NCBI RefSeq assembly: GCF_024347055.1
Contig: NZ_AP024895.1
Span: forward strand, 682,001 to 746,000
Direction: 5' to 3'
DNA from: Vibrio porteresiae DSM 19223
GTDB taxonomy: Bacteria; Pseudomonadota; Gammaproteobacteria; Enterobacterales; Vibrionaceae
Length of the DNA: 64,000 nucleotides
The position numbers were made by a program, and so were the translations under genes. Positions 18,495 to 26,665 of the stretch are shown piece by piece. The notes beneath the pieces were generated by a model. The model made no database searches. It saw only the letters and a list, made by a program, of their open reading frames with translations, and had not been told where the DNA came from. How positions within the stretch are numbered: the stretch's first letter is position 1; every line of letters begins with the position of its first letter.

Positions 18495-18522
18495 ACAGGT
18501 GCTCTGCGCACAGAGCACCTGT
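18495..18522 (-). terminator. Perfect hairpin between RimK-like gene and zntB
   Basis: ACAGGTGCTCTG-CGCA-CAGAGCACCTGT, a 12-bp perfect stem with a 4-base loop, 8 bp after the RimK-like stop. There is no U tract on the minus strand, so it may be a 3'-end stabiliser or weak terminator. Confidence 0.65.
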
Positions 18523-18529
18523 GTGATGC

Positions 18530-19981
18530 TTATAACCCGCGTAGTTGGATACGACGTAGGAATTCAGTCATCACGCTGTCATACAGCAAATCACCTAAGA
18601 AACCATCTTCCACAGTATGGTCGATGCTTGGGTTATCGTTAACTTCAATAACATAAACTTGCCCGTCTATCTCTTTTAAGTCAACACCATATAACCCGCC
18701 ACCGATTAAGTTGGCTGCTTTGAGTGCGGTTTCTACCACAGCTTTAGGTACTTGTTTCAAATCGAGGCTTTCAAAGCCACCAGAAGAAACACGACCACTA
18801 CTGTGGTGTTGGTAAATCTGCCAGTGACCACGGCTCATCATGTATTTACAAGCAAAAATAGGGTGGCGGTTAAGTACCCCAATTCGCCAGTCAAAGTCGG
18901 TTGGCATAAAGGCTTGTGCCAAAATCAGAGCACTCTTGTTGAATAACTTTTCAGCTTCAACCGCAAGCTCTTCTTCGTTACGAACTTTCACTACACCACG
19001 AGAGAAAGCGCCATCTGGAATTTTCAAAACCAGAGGGAAGCTTAAGTGTTCGAGCAAGCGTTGTTTCCATTCTGGATCGAAGCTTTGCAAAATCACACTG
19101 TCTGGTGCTGGTACATTATTGCGTTGCAGTAACTCAGTTAAAAAGACCTTATTGGTGCATTTCATGATCGATTCGGAATCGTCCATCACAATCATCCCCA
19201 TCTTTTCCGCTTTTTTCGCGAAGCGGTAAGTGTAGTTACTGATGTTAGTGGTGGCACGAATGAAGAGGCCATCAAATTCACCCAAACGAGAGCCATCTTC
19301 AGGAGATATGGTCTCAAGGTTCATCCCTAAACGATTGGCGGCACGACGAAAACGCTTTAATGCGGATTTGTCGGAAGGTGGCATCTTCTCTTCTTCATCA
19401 ACCAGCATAGCGATATCGTAACGATATTTTTTCTCTTGTTTTGGTCGACGCCAAACTTTGCTTGAGAACATCTCTAAAGACTCGATAAAGAAGTCTTCTT
19501 CTTGTCCTTGCAAATCTTGGAATGGGAATGGTGCTACTTTCTTGATTTGCCAGTGGCCATTTAATGTGCCCACTTCCAGTTCGATAACTGGCACCATGAA
19601 TTGTTCAAAAAGTAATCTCGCTAGCTTTTCCAACCCTTTATGCTGAGTTCGGCCAAAATAAATTTTGCAACGAATGGGATCTTCTTCGGTGCAAAGCTTA
19701 TGCATTTTGACTAAATCGGATGAGAGAAGAAGAGGCTGGTTAATATCGTTGATAGCCATAACACGAGGGATCACTCGGTGACCACGTGCTTCTGCCATCA
19801 AGGAGCAGTAATAACCGCTGCTCATATAACCGTAATCGCGACACAGGTTCACTACTTGAACACTCTTGTGATTATGTTTCCAGTCAGCATTAAGATATTG
19901 ATCGACGCTGACAACTTGCTCCGAAGGGAAGTATTGTTGCCAGTCACTGACTTTGTCGGTCACGATTAAAAGGTTAGCCAT
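18530..19981 (-). CDS. RimK-like ATP-grasp ligase with RLAN N-terminal domain
   Basis: A 483-aa cytoplasmic protein. Residues 1-about 185 correspond to the RimK-like ATP-grasp N-terminal (RLAN) region, with CRDYGYMSSGYYCSLMAEARGHRVIP as its core (split here only in description: Cys47, Tyr50, Ser54, Tyr58). Residues about 190-483 form an ATP-grasp ligase: Lys278, Lys320 in LVLKIPDGAFSRG, Asp434 and the metal-binding VIEVNDNPSIDH (Glu446, Asn448). The family joins an amino acid or amine to a carboxylate using ATP. It is divergent, 70 bp away, from a GNAT/C39 fusion; comparative genomics has proposed such sets as peptide synthesis or protein-modification systems. The substrate is unknown. Confidence 0.85.
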   Translation of the reverse strand: MANLLIVTDKVSDWQQYFPSEQVVSVDQYLNADWKHNHKSVQVVNLCRDYGYMSSGYYCSLMAEARGHRVIPRVMAINDINQPLLLSSDLVKMHKLCTEEDPIRCKIYFGRTQHKGLEKLARLLFEQFMVPVIELEVGTLNGHWQIKKVAPFPFQDLQGQEEDFFIESLEMFSSKVWRRPKQEKKYRYDIAMLVDEEEKMPPSDKSALKRFRRAANRLGMNLETISPEDGSRLGEFDGLFIRATTNISNYTYRFAKKAEKMGMIVMDDSESIMKCTNKVFLTELLQRNNVPAPDSVILQSFDPEWKQRLLEHLSFPLVLKIPDGAFSRGVVKVRNEEELAVEAEKLFNKSALILAQAFMPTDFDWRIGVLNRHPIFACKYMMSRGHWQIYQHHSSGRVSSGGFESLDLKQVPKAVVETALKAANLIGGGLYGVDLKEIDGQVYVIEVNDNPSIDHTVEDGFLGDLLYDSVMTEFLRRIQLRGL

Positions 19982-20051
19982 AACTATAGGTTTCCTATTG
20001 CATTAGATCTATGATTGATGCGCAATCTTGCTAACCACCTAAGGACATCGT

Positions 20052-21137
20052 ATGGACTTTCGTCATGCGAAGAGTACTGATTTAACTGCGCTTAATGCTT
20101 TAGAGCTTCAGCTTTTCGACGGAGACCGAATTTCTCCCCGTCAAATGAAGCGTTTTTTACATTCCAACCACGCCATTATTTTTGTGGCTGATTCCGGTAC
20201 AGAATTGGCCGGATATGCATTGCTACTTTTTCACCAAGGTACACAGCTTTCAAGGTTATATTCGATTGCCGTTAAACCTGATTTCAGAGGCCGGGGGATT
20301 GCTCGGAAACTCGTCGAACAATGCGAGCGTGCTGCTCTTGATCAAGGCTCAACTACATTACGTCTTGAAGTGCGGGAAGACAATACAGCAGCGATAAATT
20401 TATATGAAAAAATGGGCTATAAAACCCTGAAGCTACTGATTCACTATTACGATGATTTGTGCAATGGACGTCGCCTACAAAAACGCTTAACACCGACCGA
20501 ACCTAAGGTCATGTTAAACATGCCGTTGTATCTGCAAACCACCAAATTTACCTGTGGCGCCGCATGCCTTTTGATGAGCTTTGGCTGCCTCAATAAAGAC
20601 TTTGAACCAAGTCGCGCGATGGAGTTACAACTGTGGCGTGAAGCAACCACGATTTTCATGGCAGCTGGCCATGGTGGTTGTAGTGGACAAGGTCTCGCTT
20701 TGGCCGCTTCTCGCCGCGGTTATCAAGTAGAGCTGTGGAATCAAACCCGCGGTATTCCTTTTATCGATAGCGTGCGTGATGAGAACAAAAAAACGGTCAT
20801 TGAAATTGTTCATCAGGACTTCTGCCGTCAACTAGAAGAGCAGGAAGTCGAGATCATCGATGCGCCACCAAGCCAAGCCGATTTTGAAGCGTGGATTCGT
20901 GAGGGAGCATGCGTGTTACTTCTCATCAGTACCTATCGCTTTGATGGTAAGAAAGAGCCGCACTGGATCATTTTGAGCGGCATGAGTGAGAAGTTTTTCT
21001 TCTTCCACGACCCTCATGCTGAAACCGAGAACGACATTATTGCGTCGGGTTATGTGCCGATTGGTAAAGCTGCGCTGCAACAGATCATCTGTTTTGGTAA
21101 ACAGAAACAGATCTCCTGTGTGGTGATAAAAAAGTAA
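20052..21137 (+). CDS. GNAT acetyltransferase fused to C39-like peptidase
   Basis: A 361-aa soluble fusion. Residues 1-about 145 are a GNAT domain with the acyl-CoA pyrophosphate loop (R79-G-R-G82-I-A84) and the ENTAAINLYEKMGYK-type C-terminal signature (read DNTAAINLYEKMGY). Residues about 155-361 are a papain-fold C39-like peptidase with Gln162 (oxyanion hole), Cys168 in TCGAACLLMSF, His304 in PHWIIL and Asp320 in HDPH, so all catalytic residues are present. No signal peptide and no ABC transporter, unlike bacteriocin-processing C39 enzymes. Paired with the divergent ATP-grasp ligase, it may acylate or transfer and then cleave a small peptide or protein tail. No substrate gene is evident nearby. 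Confidence 0.85.
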   Translation: MDFRHAKSTDLTALNALELQLFDGDRISPRQMKRFLHSNHAIIFVADSGTELAGYALLLFHQGTQLSRLYSIAVKPDFRGRGIARKLVEQCERAALDQGSTTLRLEVREDNTAAINLYEKMGYKTLKLLIHYYDDLCNGRRLQKRLTPTEPKVMLNMPLYLQTTKFTCGAACLLMSFGCLNKDFEPSRAMELQLWREATTIFMAAGHGGCSGQGLALAASRRGYQVELWNQTRGIPFIDSVRDENKKTVIEIVHQDFCRQLEEQEVEIIDAPPSQADFEAWIREGACVLLLISTYRFDGKKEPHWIILSGMSEKFFFFHDPHAETENDIIASGYVPIGKAALQQIICFGKQKQISCVVIKK

Positions 21138-21174
21138 CCATCGCTCGATTGCTAAGTTCCATGCAAAGTAAGTC

Positions 21175-21240
21175 CCTAGCGAAACAAATACCTAGCGAAA
21201 AGTGTCCCTAGAAAAACGATGTTCCTAGAAAACAAGAGTG
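21175..21240. repeat. Degenerate 16-17-bp tandem repeat, four copies
   Basis: CCTAGCGAAA occurs at 21175 and 21191, then CCTAGAAAAA at 21207 and CCTAGAAAAC at 21224, a period of 16, 16 and 17 bp. It lies directly after the GNAT/C39 gene and before its terminator-like hairpin. Non-coding. Confidence 0.6.
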
Positions 21241-21261
21241 GTAGCGCGCACTACCACTCTT
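21234..21261 (+). terminator. Hairpin after the GNAT/C39 gene
   Basis: AAGAGTGGTAG-CGCGCA-CTACCACTCTT, an 11-bp perfect stem; only a weak T-rich tail (ACTTGATTTC). Confidence 0.7.
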
Positions 21262-21347
21262 ACTTGATTTCTTCCTAATGTAAAAATCCTAACTCATTAA
21301 CTTCTATAGTGAATTTCCCTACATCTCAACATGAATGTTTTTCATTT

Positions 21348-21363
21348 GGATGTCTATACGGCT
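21348..21363 (+). promoter_or_regulatory. Possible MetJ box pair
   Basis: Two adjacent 8-mers, GGATGTCT and ATACGGCT, each match the MetJ met-box AGACGTCT at 6 of 8 positions. Tandem placement 53 bp before the MetE-like ATG is as expected for MetJ repression. Confidence 0.45.
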
Positions 21364-21415
21364 GTGGTTAATATGAAACGGTATTAACGAATTCCACTTG
21401 TTTAGGGAGAAAACC

Positions 21416-22594
21416 ATGTCTCAATCTCAGCTTAATGCGCCTTTCCATGCCGACGTTGTCGGTAGTTACCTACGCCCTCAGTATCTGCACGATGCTCGTC
21501 GCCAATTTGAACAAGGTGCGATCGATGCTAATCAGCTAAAAGAGATTGAAGACAAAGCGATTACTGAACTGGTGGAAAAACAGAAATCACTAGGTTTAAA
21601 AGTGATTACCGATGGTGAGTTCCGTCGTTCTTACTGGCACTTAGACTTTATGTGGGGCCTGCAAGGCATTGAACACGTGGTACTCGATAAAGGCTACCAA
21701 TTTGTGAACATGGTGACTCGAGCTGACAGTGCACGTTTGACGGGCAAAATTGGTGGTGCAAATCACCCATTTATTGAGCATTTCAAGTTCCTAGCTAGCC
21801 TTGCTGATGAAACGGTTCTACCTCGCTTGACTATCCCAGCGCCAGCGCAATTTTTAGCGGAGCTACAACGCTCAGATAACCAAGCCTCGACTCAAGCTAT
21901 CTACAGCGATGAAAATGAGTTGGTAGAAGATATTGCTCAGGCTTATCACACTTTCTTCAAAGAACTTGCAGCCGCTGGTTGCCGCAATGTGCAGATCGAT
22001 GACTGTACTTGGGGAATGCTAGTTGACCCTAAATTTGCCGCGAAAGGCGCAGCAGATACACCACTTTCTGAAGCAAGCAGCTGTGGTTGTGGTGCAAACC
22101 ATGAACTGAGCCATGAAGGTCGCGTGGCTGATGCAGCAGAGCTTTATCTAACCGTCAATAACAAAGCGATTGCCGGTGCGCCAGAAGGTCTTACTGTAAC
22201 CACTCACGTATGTCGTGGTAACTACCGTTCTACTTGGGCAGCAAGTGGCGGTTATGCTCCTGTGGCGAAAGTATTGTTTGGCCGTGAAAACGTGTCTGCG
22301 TACTACTTAGAATTTGATACCGACCGTGCTGGTGACTTCTCGCCACTGGCTGAACTGACCGGTGATAAAAAAGTGGTGTTAGGTCTCGTCTCTTCAAAAA
22401 TTGCTGAATTGGAAGATGCTGATGCGGTTGTTGCTCGTATTAAAGAAGCGGCTCAATACGTTCCTCTTGATCGCTTATTCTTAAGTACCCAATGTGGTTT
22501 TGCTTCAACAGAAGAAGGTAATGCTCTGACTGAAGAGCAGCAGTGGGCCAAAATTAAATTGGTACAAGAAGTAGCAAAACGCGTTTGGGAATAA
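21416..22594 (+). CDS. Cobalamin-independent methionine synthase C-terminal-like methyltransferase (YxjG family)
   Basis: A 392-aa protein covering only the catalytic C-terminal (beta-barrel, zinc) half of MetE, as in B. subtilis YxjG/YxjH. N-terminal FHADVVGSYLRP and ITDGEFRRSYWH are family hallmarks; a HVCRGNYRSTW segment and a late STQCGFAST segment provide the zinc ligands. It probably transfers a methyl group to homocysteine or a related thiol; the donor is uncertain because the N-terminal folate-binding half of MetE is missing. The start is ATG 21416 with AGGGAGAAAACC before it, rather than TTG 21398. A MetJ-like box lies upstream. Its 3' end is triplicated (see the 15-bp repeat). Confidence 0.85.
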   Translation: MSQSQLNAPFHADVVGSYLRPQYLHDARRQFEQGAIDANQLKEIEDKAITELVEKQKSLGLKVITDGEFRRSYWHLDFMWGLQGIEHVVLDKGYQFVNMVTRADSARLTGKIGGANHPFIEHFKFLASLADETVLPRLTIPAPAQFLAELQRSDNQASTQAIYSDENELVEDIAQAYHTFFKELAAAGCRNVQIDDCTWGMLVDPKFAAKGAADTPLSEASSCGCGANHELSHEGRVADAAELYLTVNNKAIAGAPEGLTVTTHVCRGNYRSTWAASGGYAPVAKVLFGRENVSAYYLEFDTDRAGDFSPLAELTGDKKVVLGLVSSKIAELEDADAVVARIKEAAQYVPLDRLFLSTQCGFASTEEGNALTEEQQWAKIKLVQEVAKRVWE

Positions 22595-22627
22595 TTGGTT
22601 TGGGAGTAGCTGATTTGGGAGTGACGG
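22583..22627 (+). repeat. 15-bp tandem repeat x3 spanning the stop codon
   Basis: Three contiguous 15-bp units (22583-22597, 22598-22612, 22613-22627) share the core TTTGGGA. Read in frame they encode VWE-stop-L, VWE-stop-L, IWE-stop-R, using TAA, TAG and TGA in turn. The first TAA ends the methyltransferase gene. Confidence 0.8.
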
Positions 22628-22671
22628 ATAGATATTTGCAATCATTTCCCGAGTCAGTTTCTCGGTAAGTT

Positions 22672-22704
22672 AAAAAAGCCGCTTTCGTAAGAAAGCGGCT
22701 TTTT
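22672..22704. terminator. Bidirectional terminator between the MetE-like gene and the deaminase
   Basis: A6 then GCCGCTTTC-GTAA-GAAAGCGGC then T5, between convergent genes; strong in both directions. Confidence 0.93.
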
Positions 22705-22730
22705 GCTTACTGAAATAAGTGTTGAGCGGC

Positions 22731-23738
22731 TTAAGCGTGGCTAGCCACGTAGTGATTCACTTTTTCTGCCAGCGTCTGTTTTTCCGCATCGCTGATGAAG
22801 CTGGCTTCAATGGCGTTCAGAGTAAATTGCGCCAATTCCGCGTGAGTCATCGGGTGGGCGTTGCTTACTGCATTGAAGTTATCGGTCATGTAGCCACCAA
22901 AGTAAGCTGGGTCATCTGAGTTGATGGTCACGCACAGCCCTTTGCGTAGTAGCTCGACAATATTGTGTTCCGTCATTTCTTGGAACACTTTCAGTTTGGT
23001 ATTGGAAAGAGGGCAGACGGTTAGCGGCATACGTGTTTTGGCAAGCTCAGCAACCAGCGCTTCATCTTCTACGCAGCGCACGCCGTGATCGACACGTTGT
23101 ACTCCAAGAACATCAATCGCGTTACGAATGTTCAGCGCAGGACCTTCTTCACCCGCATGAGCAACTGCAAGGAAGCCTGCTTCACGCGCTTTGCGGAACA
23201 CTTCAGTAAATTTCTCTGGCGGATGACCTTGCTCGGAAGAATCCAAACCGACACCAATGATCTTATCTTTGTACGGTAATGCTTGCTGCAGGGTTGTCAG
23301 TGCATCATCTTCACTTAAATGGCGTAAGAAGCACATGATGATTTGGCTAGAAATACCCAGTTCGGCTTTGCCTTGTTCCAGTGCTTGGCTGATACCGTTA
23401 ATCACGGTTTTAAATTCAATACCACGAGCGGTATGAGTCTGTGGATCGAAGAAAATTTCTGTGTGAATGACGTTATCTGCTTTACAACGCAGTAGGTATG
23501 CCCAAGTTAAATCAAAAAAGTCCTGTTCATGGATCAGAACGTTCGCGCCTTGATAATAGATATCTAAAAAAGACTGCAGGTTAGTAAACTGATACGCGTC
23601 GCGTACTTCCTCTGGTGAAGCGAAGGGTATCTCAACCTGGTTACGTTGAGCCAGTTCAAACATCAACTCTGGCTCAAGAGAACCTTCGATATGAAGATGC
23701 AGTTCTACCTTTGGTAGGTGCTGAATAAAGCTTTGCAT
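22731..23738 (-). CDS. Probable adenine deaminase (adenosine deaminase superfamily)
   Basis: A 335-aa metal-dependent deaminase. Metal ligands and catalytic residues are present: HLHIEGSLEPEL, HAGEEGP, DHGVRC and INSDDPAYFGGY. The overall pattern (HIEGSLEPEL, PLSNTKL, NSDDPAYFGGY) matches the adenine deaminase type of yeast Aah1 and P. aeruginosa PA0148 better than E. coli Add, which has HRHLDGN and NTDDP. I therefore call adenine to hypoxanthine plus ammonia, though databases may label it adenosine deaminase. The start ATG 23738 has an AAGGGG SD; the longer frame to 23762 does not. Monocistronic, flanked by terminators. It would take adenine from DeoD-type phosphorolysis. Confidence 0.8.
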   Translation of the reverse strand: MQSFIQHLPKVELHLHIEGSLEPELMFELAQRNQVEIPFASPEEVRDAYQFTNLQSFLDIYYQGANVLIHEQDFFDLTWAYLLRCKADNVIHTEIFFDPQTHTARGIEFKTVINGISQALEQGKAELGISSQIIMCFLRHLSEDDALTTLQQALPYKDKIIGVGLDSSEQGHPPEKFTEVFRKAREAGFLAVAHAGEEGPALNIRNAIDVLGVQRVDHGVRCVEDEALVAELAKTRMPLTVCPLSNTKLKVFQEMTEHNIVELLRKGLCVTINSDDPAYFGGYMTDNFNAVSNAHPMTHAELAQFTLNAIEASFISDAEKQTLAEKVNHYVASHA

Positions 23739-23815
23739 GCTAACCCCTTTGTATTTCATCAATAGCGAACATCCATAAATAAAAGCAGAAAGTATGCCAA
23801 ATTATAGATATAGGA

Positions 23816-23845
23816 AAGAGGCTAGCATCTGCATGCTAGCCTCTT
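23816..23845. terminator. Hairpin between dapD and the deaminase gene
   Basis: AAGAGGCTAGCAT-CTGC-ATGCTAGCCTCTT, a perfect 13-bp stem following dapD on the minus strand, with a short pyrimidine-rich tail. Confidence 0.8.
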
Positions 23846-23888
23846 GAACATAGAATTTTATTCTTTAAATACTTTTAAAGACAGCTGA

Positions 23889-24920
23889 TTAGTTGTTGCT
23901 GTGCAGCTCGCTATTCAATTCAACAGCGGATTTATTAGCTAGACACTCAACTTGACCAGTTTGTGAATTACGGCGGAATAGTAAATCAGAAACACCTGCT
24001 AGGTCACGTGCTTTTACGATTTCTACTTCGTTGCCTTCTTTGTCTAGCATGCGCACTTTAGTGCCTGCAGTCACGTATAGACCAGATTCTACAGTACAAC
24101 GGTCGCCTAGAGGGAAGCCAAGACCTGCGTTTGCACCAAGCAGTGAGTTTTCACCGATAGAGACCACCACTTTACCGCCACCAGATAGGGTGCCCATGAT
24201 AGAAGCGCCACCGCCGATATCTGAACCATTACCGACAAGAACGCCAGCAGAAATACGACCTTCAACCATGCTTACGCCAGTGGTACCAGCATTGAAGTTG
24301 ATGAAGCCTTCGTGCATAACGGTGGTGCCTTCACCCACATGTGCGCCAAGACGTACGCGAGAGGTATCAGCAATACGAACGCCAGTTGGTACCACGTAAT
24401 CCACCATTTTAGGGAATTTGTCGACACAATCGACAGTCAGAGCACGACCTGCTAGGCGAGCTTCGATTTGACGGTCTGCCAATTCAGGTAGATCGATTGG
24501 ACCTTCGTTAGTCCATGCGATGTTGTGCAGCAAACCGAAGATACCATCAAGCACGATGCCGTGTGGTTTTGCTAGACGATGAGAGATAAGTTGCAGTTTT
24601 AGGAAACCTTCTGCCACGCTAGTTGGTTTTTCATCAGACGCTAGAACGACCAATACTAGTGGTTGGGTCGCTGCCGCTGCTTTCTCTGCGAATGAAGCTG
24701 CTTCTGCTTGGTCATTCGCTGCAAAGATGGTTGCGATAGTTGCTGCTTGAGCTGCTGTGATTTCAACCGCTTGATTGCCTTCAGCGTAATCTATTGCTGC
24801 AGTTAATTCTGCAACCAATGCATCGCTTGGATTGATGATTGGGGTTGGGAAAAATGCTTCAATGATTTTCCCATCACGATTTTTGGTGGCAGCGCCGAAG
24901 CCGATTGCAAAATGAGCCAT
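23889..24920 (-). CDS. dapD: Tetrahydrodipicolinate N-succinyltransferase (long form)
   Basis: Lysine/diaminopimelate pathway: succinyl-CoA plus tetrahydrodipicolinate to N-succinyl-2-amino-6-oxopimelate. The 343-aa protein is the longer DapD class seen in vibrios and pseudomonads rather than the 274-aa E. coli form. Its C-terminal half is a left-handed beta-helix with hexapeptide repeats (RLGAHVGEGTTVMHEGFINF, VLVGNGSDIGGGASIMG). ATG 24920 (MAHFAIGFG) has GGAGAATTTC before it, so the four extra residues of the longest frame are not used. Monocistronic. Confidence 0.95.
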   Translation of the reverse strand: MAHFAIGFGAATKNRDGKIIEAFFPTPIINPSDALVAELTAAIDYAEGNQAVEITAAQAATIATIFAANDQAEAASFAEKAAAATQPLVLVVLASDEKPTSVAEGFLKLQLISHRLAKPHGIVLDGIFGLLHNIAWTNEGPIDLPELADRQIEARLAGRALTVDCVDKFPKMVDYVVPTGVRIADTSRVRLGAHVGEGTTVMHEGFINFNAGTTGVSMVEGRISAGVLVGNGSDIGGGASIMGTLSGGGKVVVSIGENSLLGANAGLGFPLGDRCTVESGLYVTAGTKVRMLDKEGNEVEIVKARDLAGVSDLLFRRNSQTGQVECLANKSAVELNSELHSNN

Positions 24921-25142
24921 GAAATTCTCCATATATTTAAATAGTTATATCCAGACACCCTGTTGTTGTAGCCAATGTTTCATCACATCAGGAGCTATGG
25001 TTGAGCCGAGCCATAGTGTGTCTTGTTAAGTTGAGAGTCATCTTAAAGAGACTTTTCAGCAGAAGAAAGGGCAAAACGGTAAGAAGTCTGTAGAAAGATA
25101 CCCTTTGTCTTTTGAGCGATATATGTCTATAAGCGGAAAGCA

Positions 25143-25169
25143 TAAAAAAACCGTTGCGAGGCAACGGTT
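25143..25169 (-). terminator. yebG terminator
   Basis: On the minus strand AACCGTTGC-CTC-GCAACGGTT is followed by T7, 24 bp after the yebG stop. The 222 bp between it and the dapD ATG should hold the dapD promoter; I see no gene there. Confidence 0.92.
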
Positions 25170-25192
25170 CTAGGTAAGCTTGGTGAGCGAGA

Positions 25193-25492
25193 TTACGCAG
25201 CATCATCCACAGCAGGTTTTGCTTCTTTCACCGCTTTAGGTTTTGCTGGCGCTGGCGCAGGTTTACGTTTGGCACCCAGTGCGCAAAGTACATCTTCTTT
25301 ATGTTGAGCAAGGAACATCGCCAGTTCTTCTTGTTTCTCTTCTTGCTCGAATAATTCACTCTTACCTAGCAGTTCAAAAAGCTCATCTGCCATATCTAGC
25401 ATTTTGTCATAAGCGTCAGCTTCGGCCTTAGAGGTAAAAGTCATTTTCTCTTCTCCGTTGCGTTCCACCACGTACTTAACGATGACAGCCAT
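25193..25492 (-). CDS. yebG: YebG family DNA damage-inducible protein
   Basis: A 99-aa protein whose N-terminal half is nearly that of E. coli YebG: KYVVERNGEEKMTFTSK, then ADAYDKMLDMAD. The C-terminus is a Lys/Pro/Ala-rich tail. E. coli YebG is SOS-induced, and its biochemical function is unclear. A perfect LexA box lies just upstream, so the regulon membership is conserved. Monocistronic, closed by a strong terminator. Confidence 0.93.
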   Translation of the reverse strand: MAVIVKYVVERNGEEKMTFTSKAEADAYDKMLDMADELFELLGKSELFEQEEKQEELAMFLAQHKEDVLCALGAKRKPAPAPAKPKAVKEAKPAVDDAA

Positions 25493-25521
25493 GGTTATTC
25501 CTCTGTTGGTTGCTCATAATT

Positions 25522-25541
25522 TACTGTATTTATATACAGTA
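25522..25541 (-). promoter_or_regulatory. LexA (SOS) box of yebG
   Basis: TACTGTATTTATATACAGTA: CTGT-N8-ACAG with an A/T-rich core, ideal for LexA, 30 bp before the yebG ATG. Confidence 0.92.
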
Positions 25542-25581
25542 TTAAAACTTGAAAGTCCAGCGCAGTATACCAAAGTGAGAG

Positions 25582-26472
25582 CTACTTATCCCACTGATGA
25601 CAAAATTCCATAAAATGCTTGAGTAGCGGACTTTGATATTTTTCTTTATGGACCAAGATCCAAAAGCGACGTTTCATGTCGAGTGGCACGTCAAGAATCT
25701 TGACCCGTCCGTCCGTCATTGCCGCGTGGGCCGCCAATTTGGATAAACAGGCAAAGCCTAAATTCGCCGATACGCAGTTAATGATGGCTTCGGTGGTATT
25801 GAGTTCAAAGGCTTCGTGCCACTGTTCGATACGTGGTGCGACAGTGCGCAGGAAGAACTCCCGCGAGCCTGAACCTGCCTCACGTAAAATCCATTCGCTT
25901 TGCTCAAAGTCGGTCATCGCGACTTTTCCTTGTTGCGCGAGTGGATGGGCGGGTGAGCAGATCACACACATCTCGTCTTGGCTAAATTGTTGCGACATCA
26001 GTTGTGGATGGATGGTTTTCCCTTCAATCAAACCAATATCCAACTCATAATCGACCAGTTTTTGGCAGATTAATGCCGAGTTTGAGATAAAGAGGCTTTG
26101 GTCATAGTGCTGATATTGCTGACGAAATTGGCTAAGTAGGTAAGGCACAACTTGATTACCTATGGTGTCGCTTGCGCCAATGTGCAGTTGGCCCGATAGG
26201 GTTTGTTGGTCGTTAAACACATGGTCGAGATCAGCAAGGCGATGGAGCAGTTCATCAGCGAAAGGCAGCAGTTTTTGCCCCTCTTGATTGAGTATCAAAC
26301 GATTATTGACGCGATCAAAGAGTGCATGACCGAGCTGCTTTTCCAGCTCCGACAAGGTCATGCTAACGGCGGCTTTGGACAAATAGAGTTTGTCTGCTGC
26401 AGCGGTAATGGTTTTTAGCTGGGTAATCACCGTAAAAACGCGTAACTGTTTGAGGGTAATGTGACTGCTCAT
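25582..26472 (-). CDS. LysR-family regulator, YeiE-like
   Basis: A 296-aa LTTR: an N-terminal winged helix-turn-helix (about 5-65, TAAADKLYLSKAAVSMTLSEL), then a periplasmic-binding-like effector domain. Features such as ASDTIGNQVVPYLL, DIGLIEG, SEWILREAGSGSREF and LGFACLS resemble E. coli YeiE and the CysL group, which respond to small anions such as sulfite. It is divergent from recC (193 bp apart); the usual LTTR target would be a divergent gene, but regulation of recC is not evident. No target can be named. Confidence 0.8.
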   Translation of the reverse strand: MSSHITLKQLRVFTVITQLKTITAAADKLYLSKAAVSMTLSELEKQLGHALFDRVNNRLILNQEGQKLLPFADELLHRLADLDHVFNDQQTLSGQLHIGASDTIGNQVVPYLLSQFRQQYQHYDQSLFISNSALICQKLVDYELDIGLIEGKTIHPQLMSQQFSQDEMCVICSPAHPLAQQGKVAMTDFEQSEWILREAGSGSREFFLRTVAPRIEQWHEAFELNTTEAIINCVSANLGFACLSKLAAHAAMTDGRVKILDVPLDMKRRFWILVHKEKYQSPLLKHFMEFCHQWDK

Positions 26473-26665
26473 CGATCGTTCATGCTGGTCATTGAATGAG
26501 GATATGATTCAAGAAAAGAGTGGTCAGTGCAACAAAGGGGCGTTAAGTGATGCTCAAATTGAGTGTTTGCTAACCCTTTGCGTAGCAAAAACAGGAATTT
26601 GCTCATAGGGTATAACGAGTTATGTTACTCTCAAATCAGTTAACGTCAGAGATACAGAGCGCATC

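Noticed and set aside
24031..24399. Plus-strand frame inside dapD
   Set aside because: Pro/Thr-rich shadow of the hexapeptide-repeat region of dapD.
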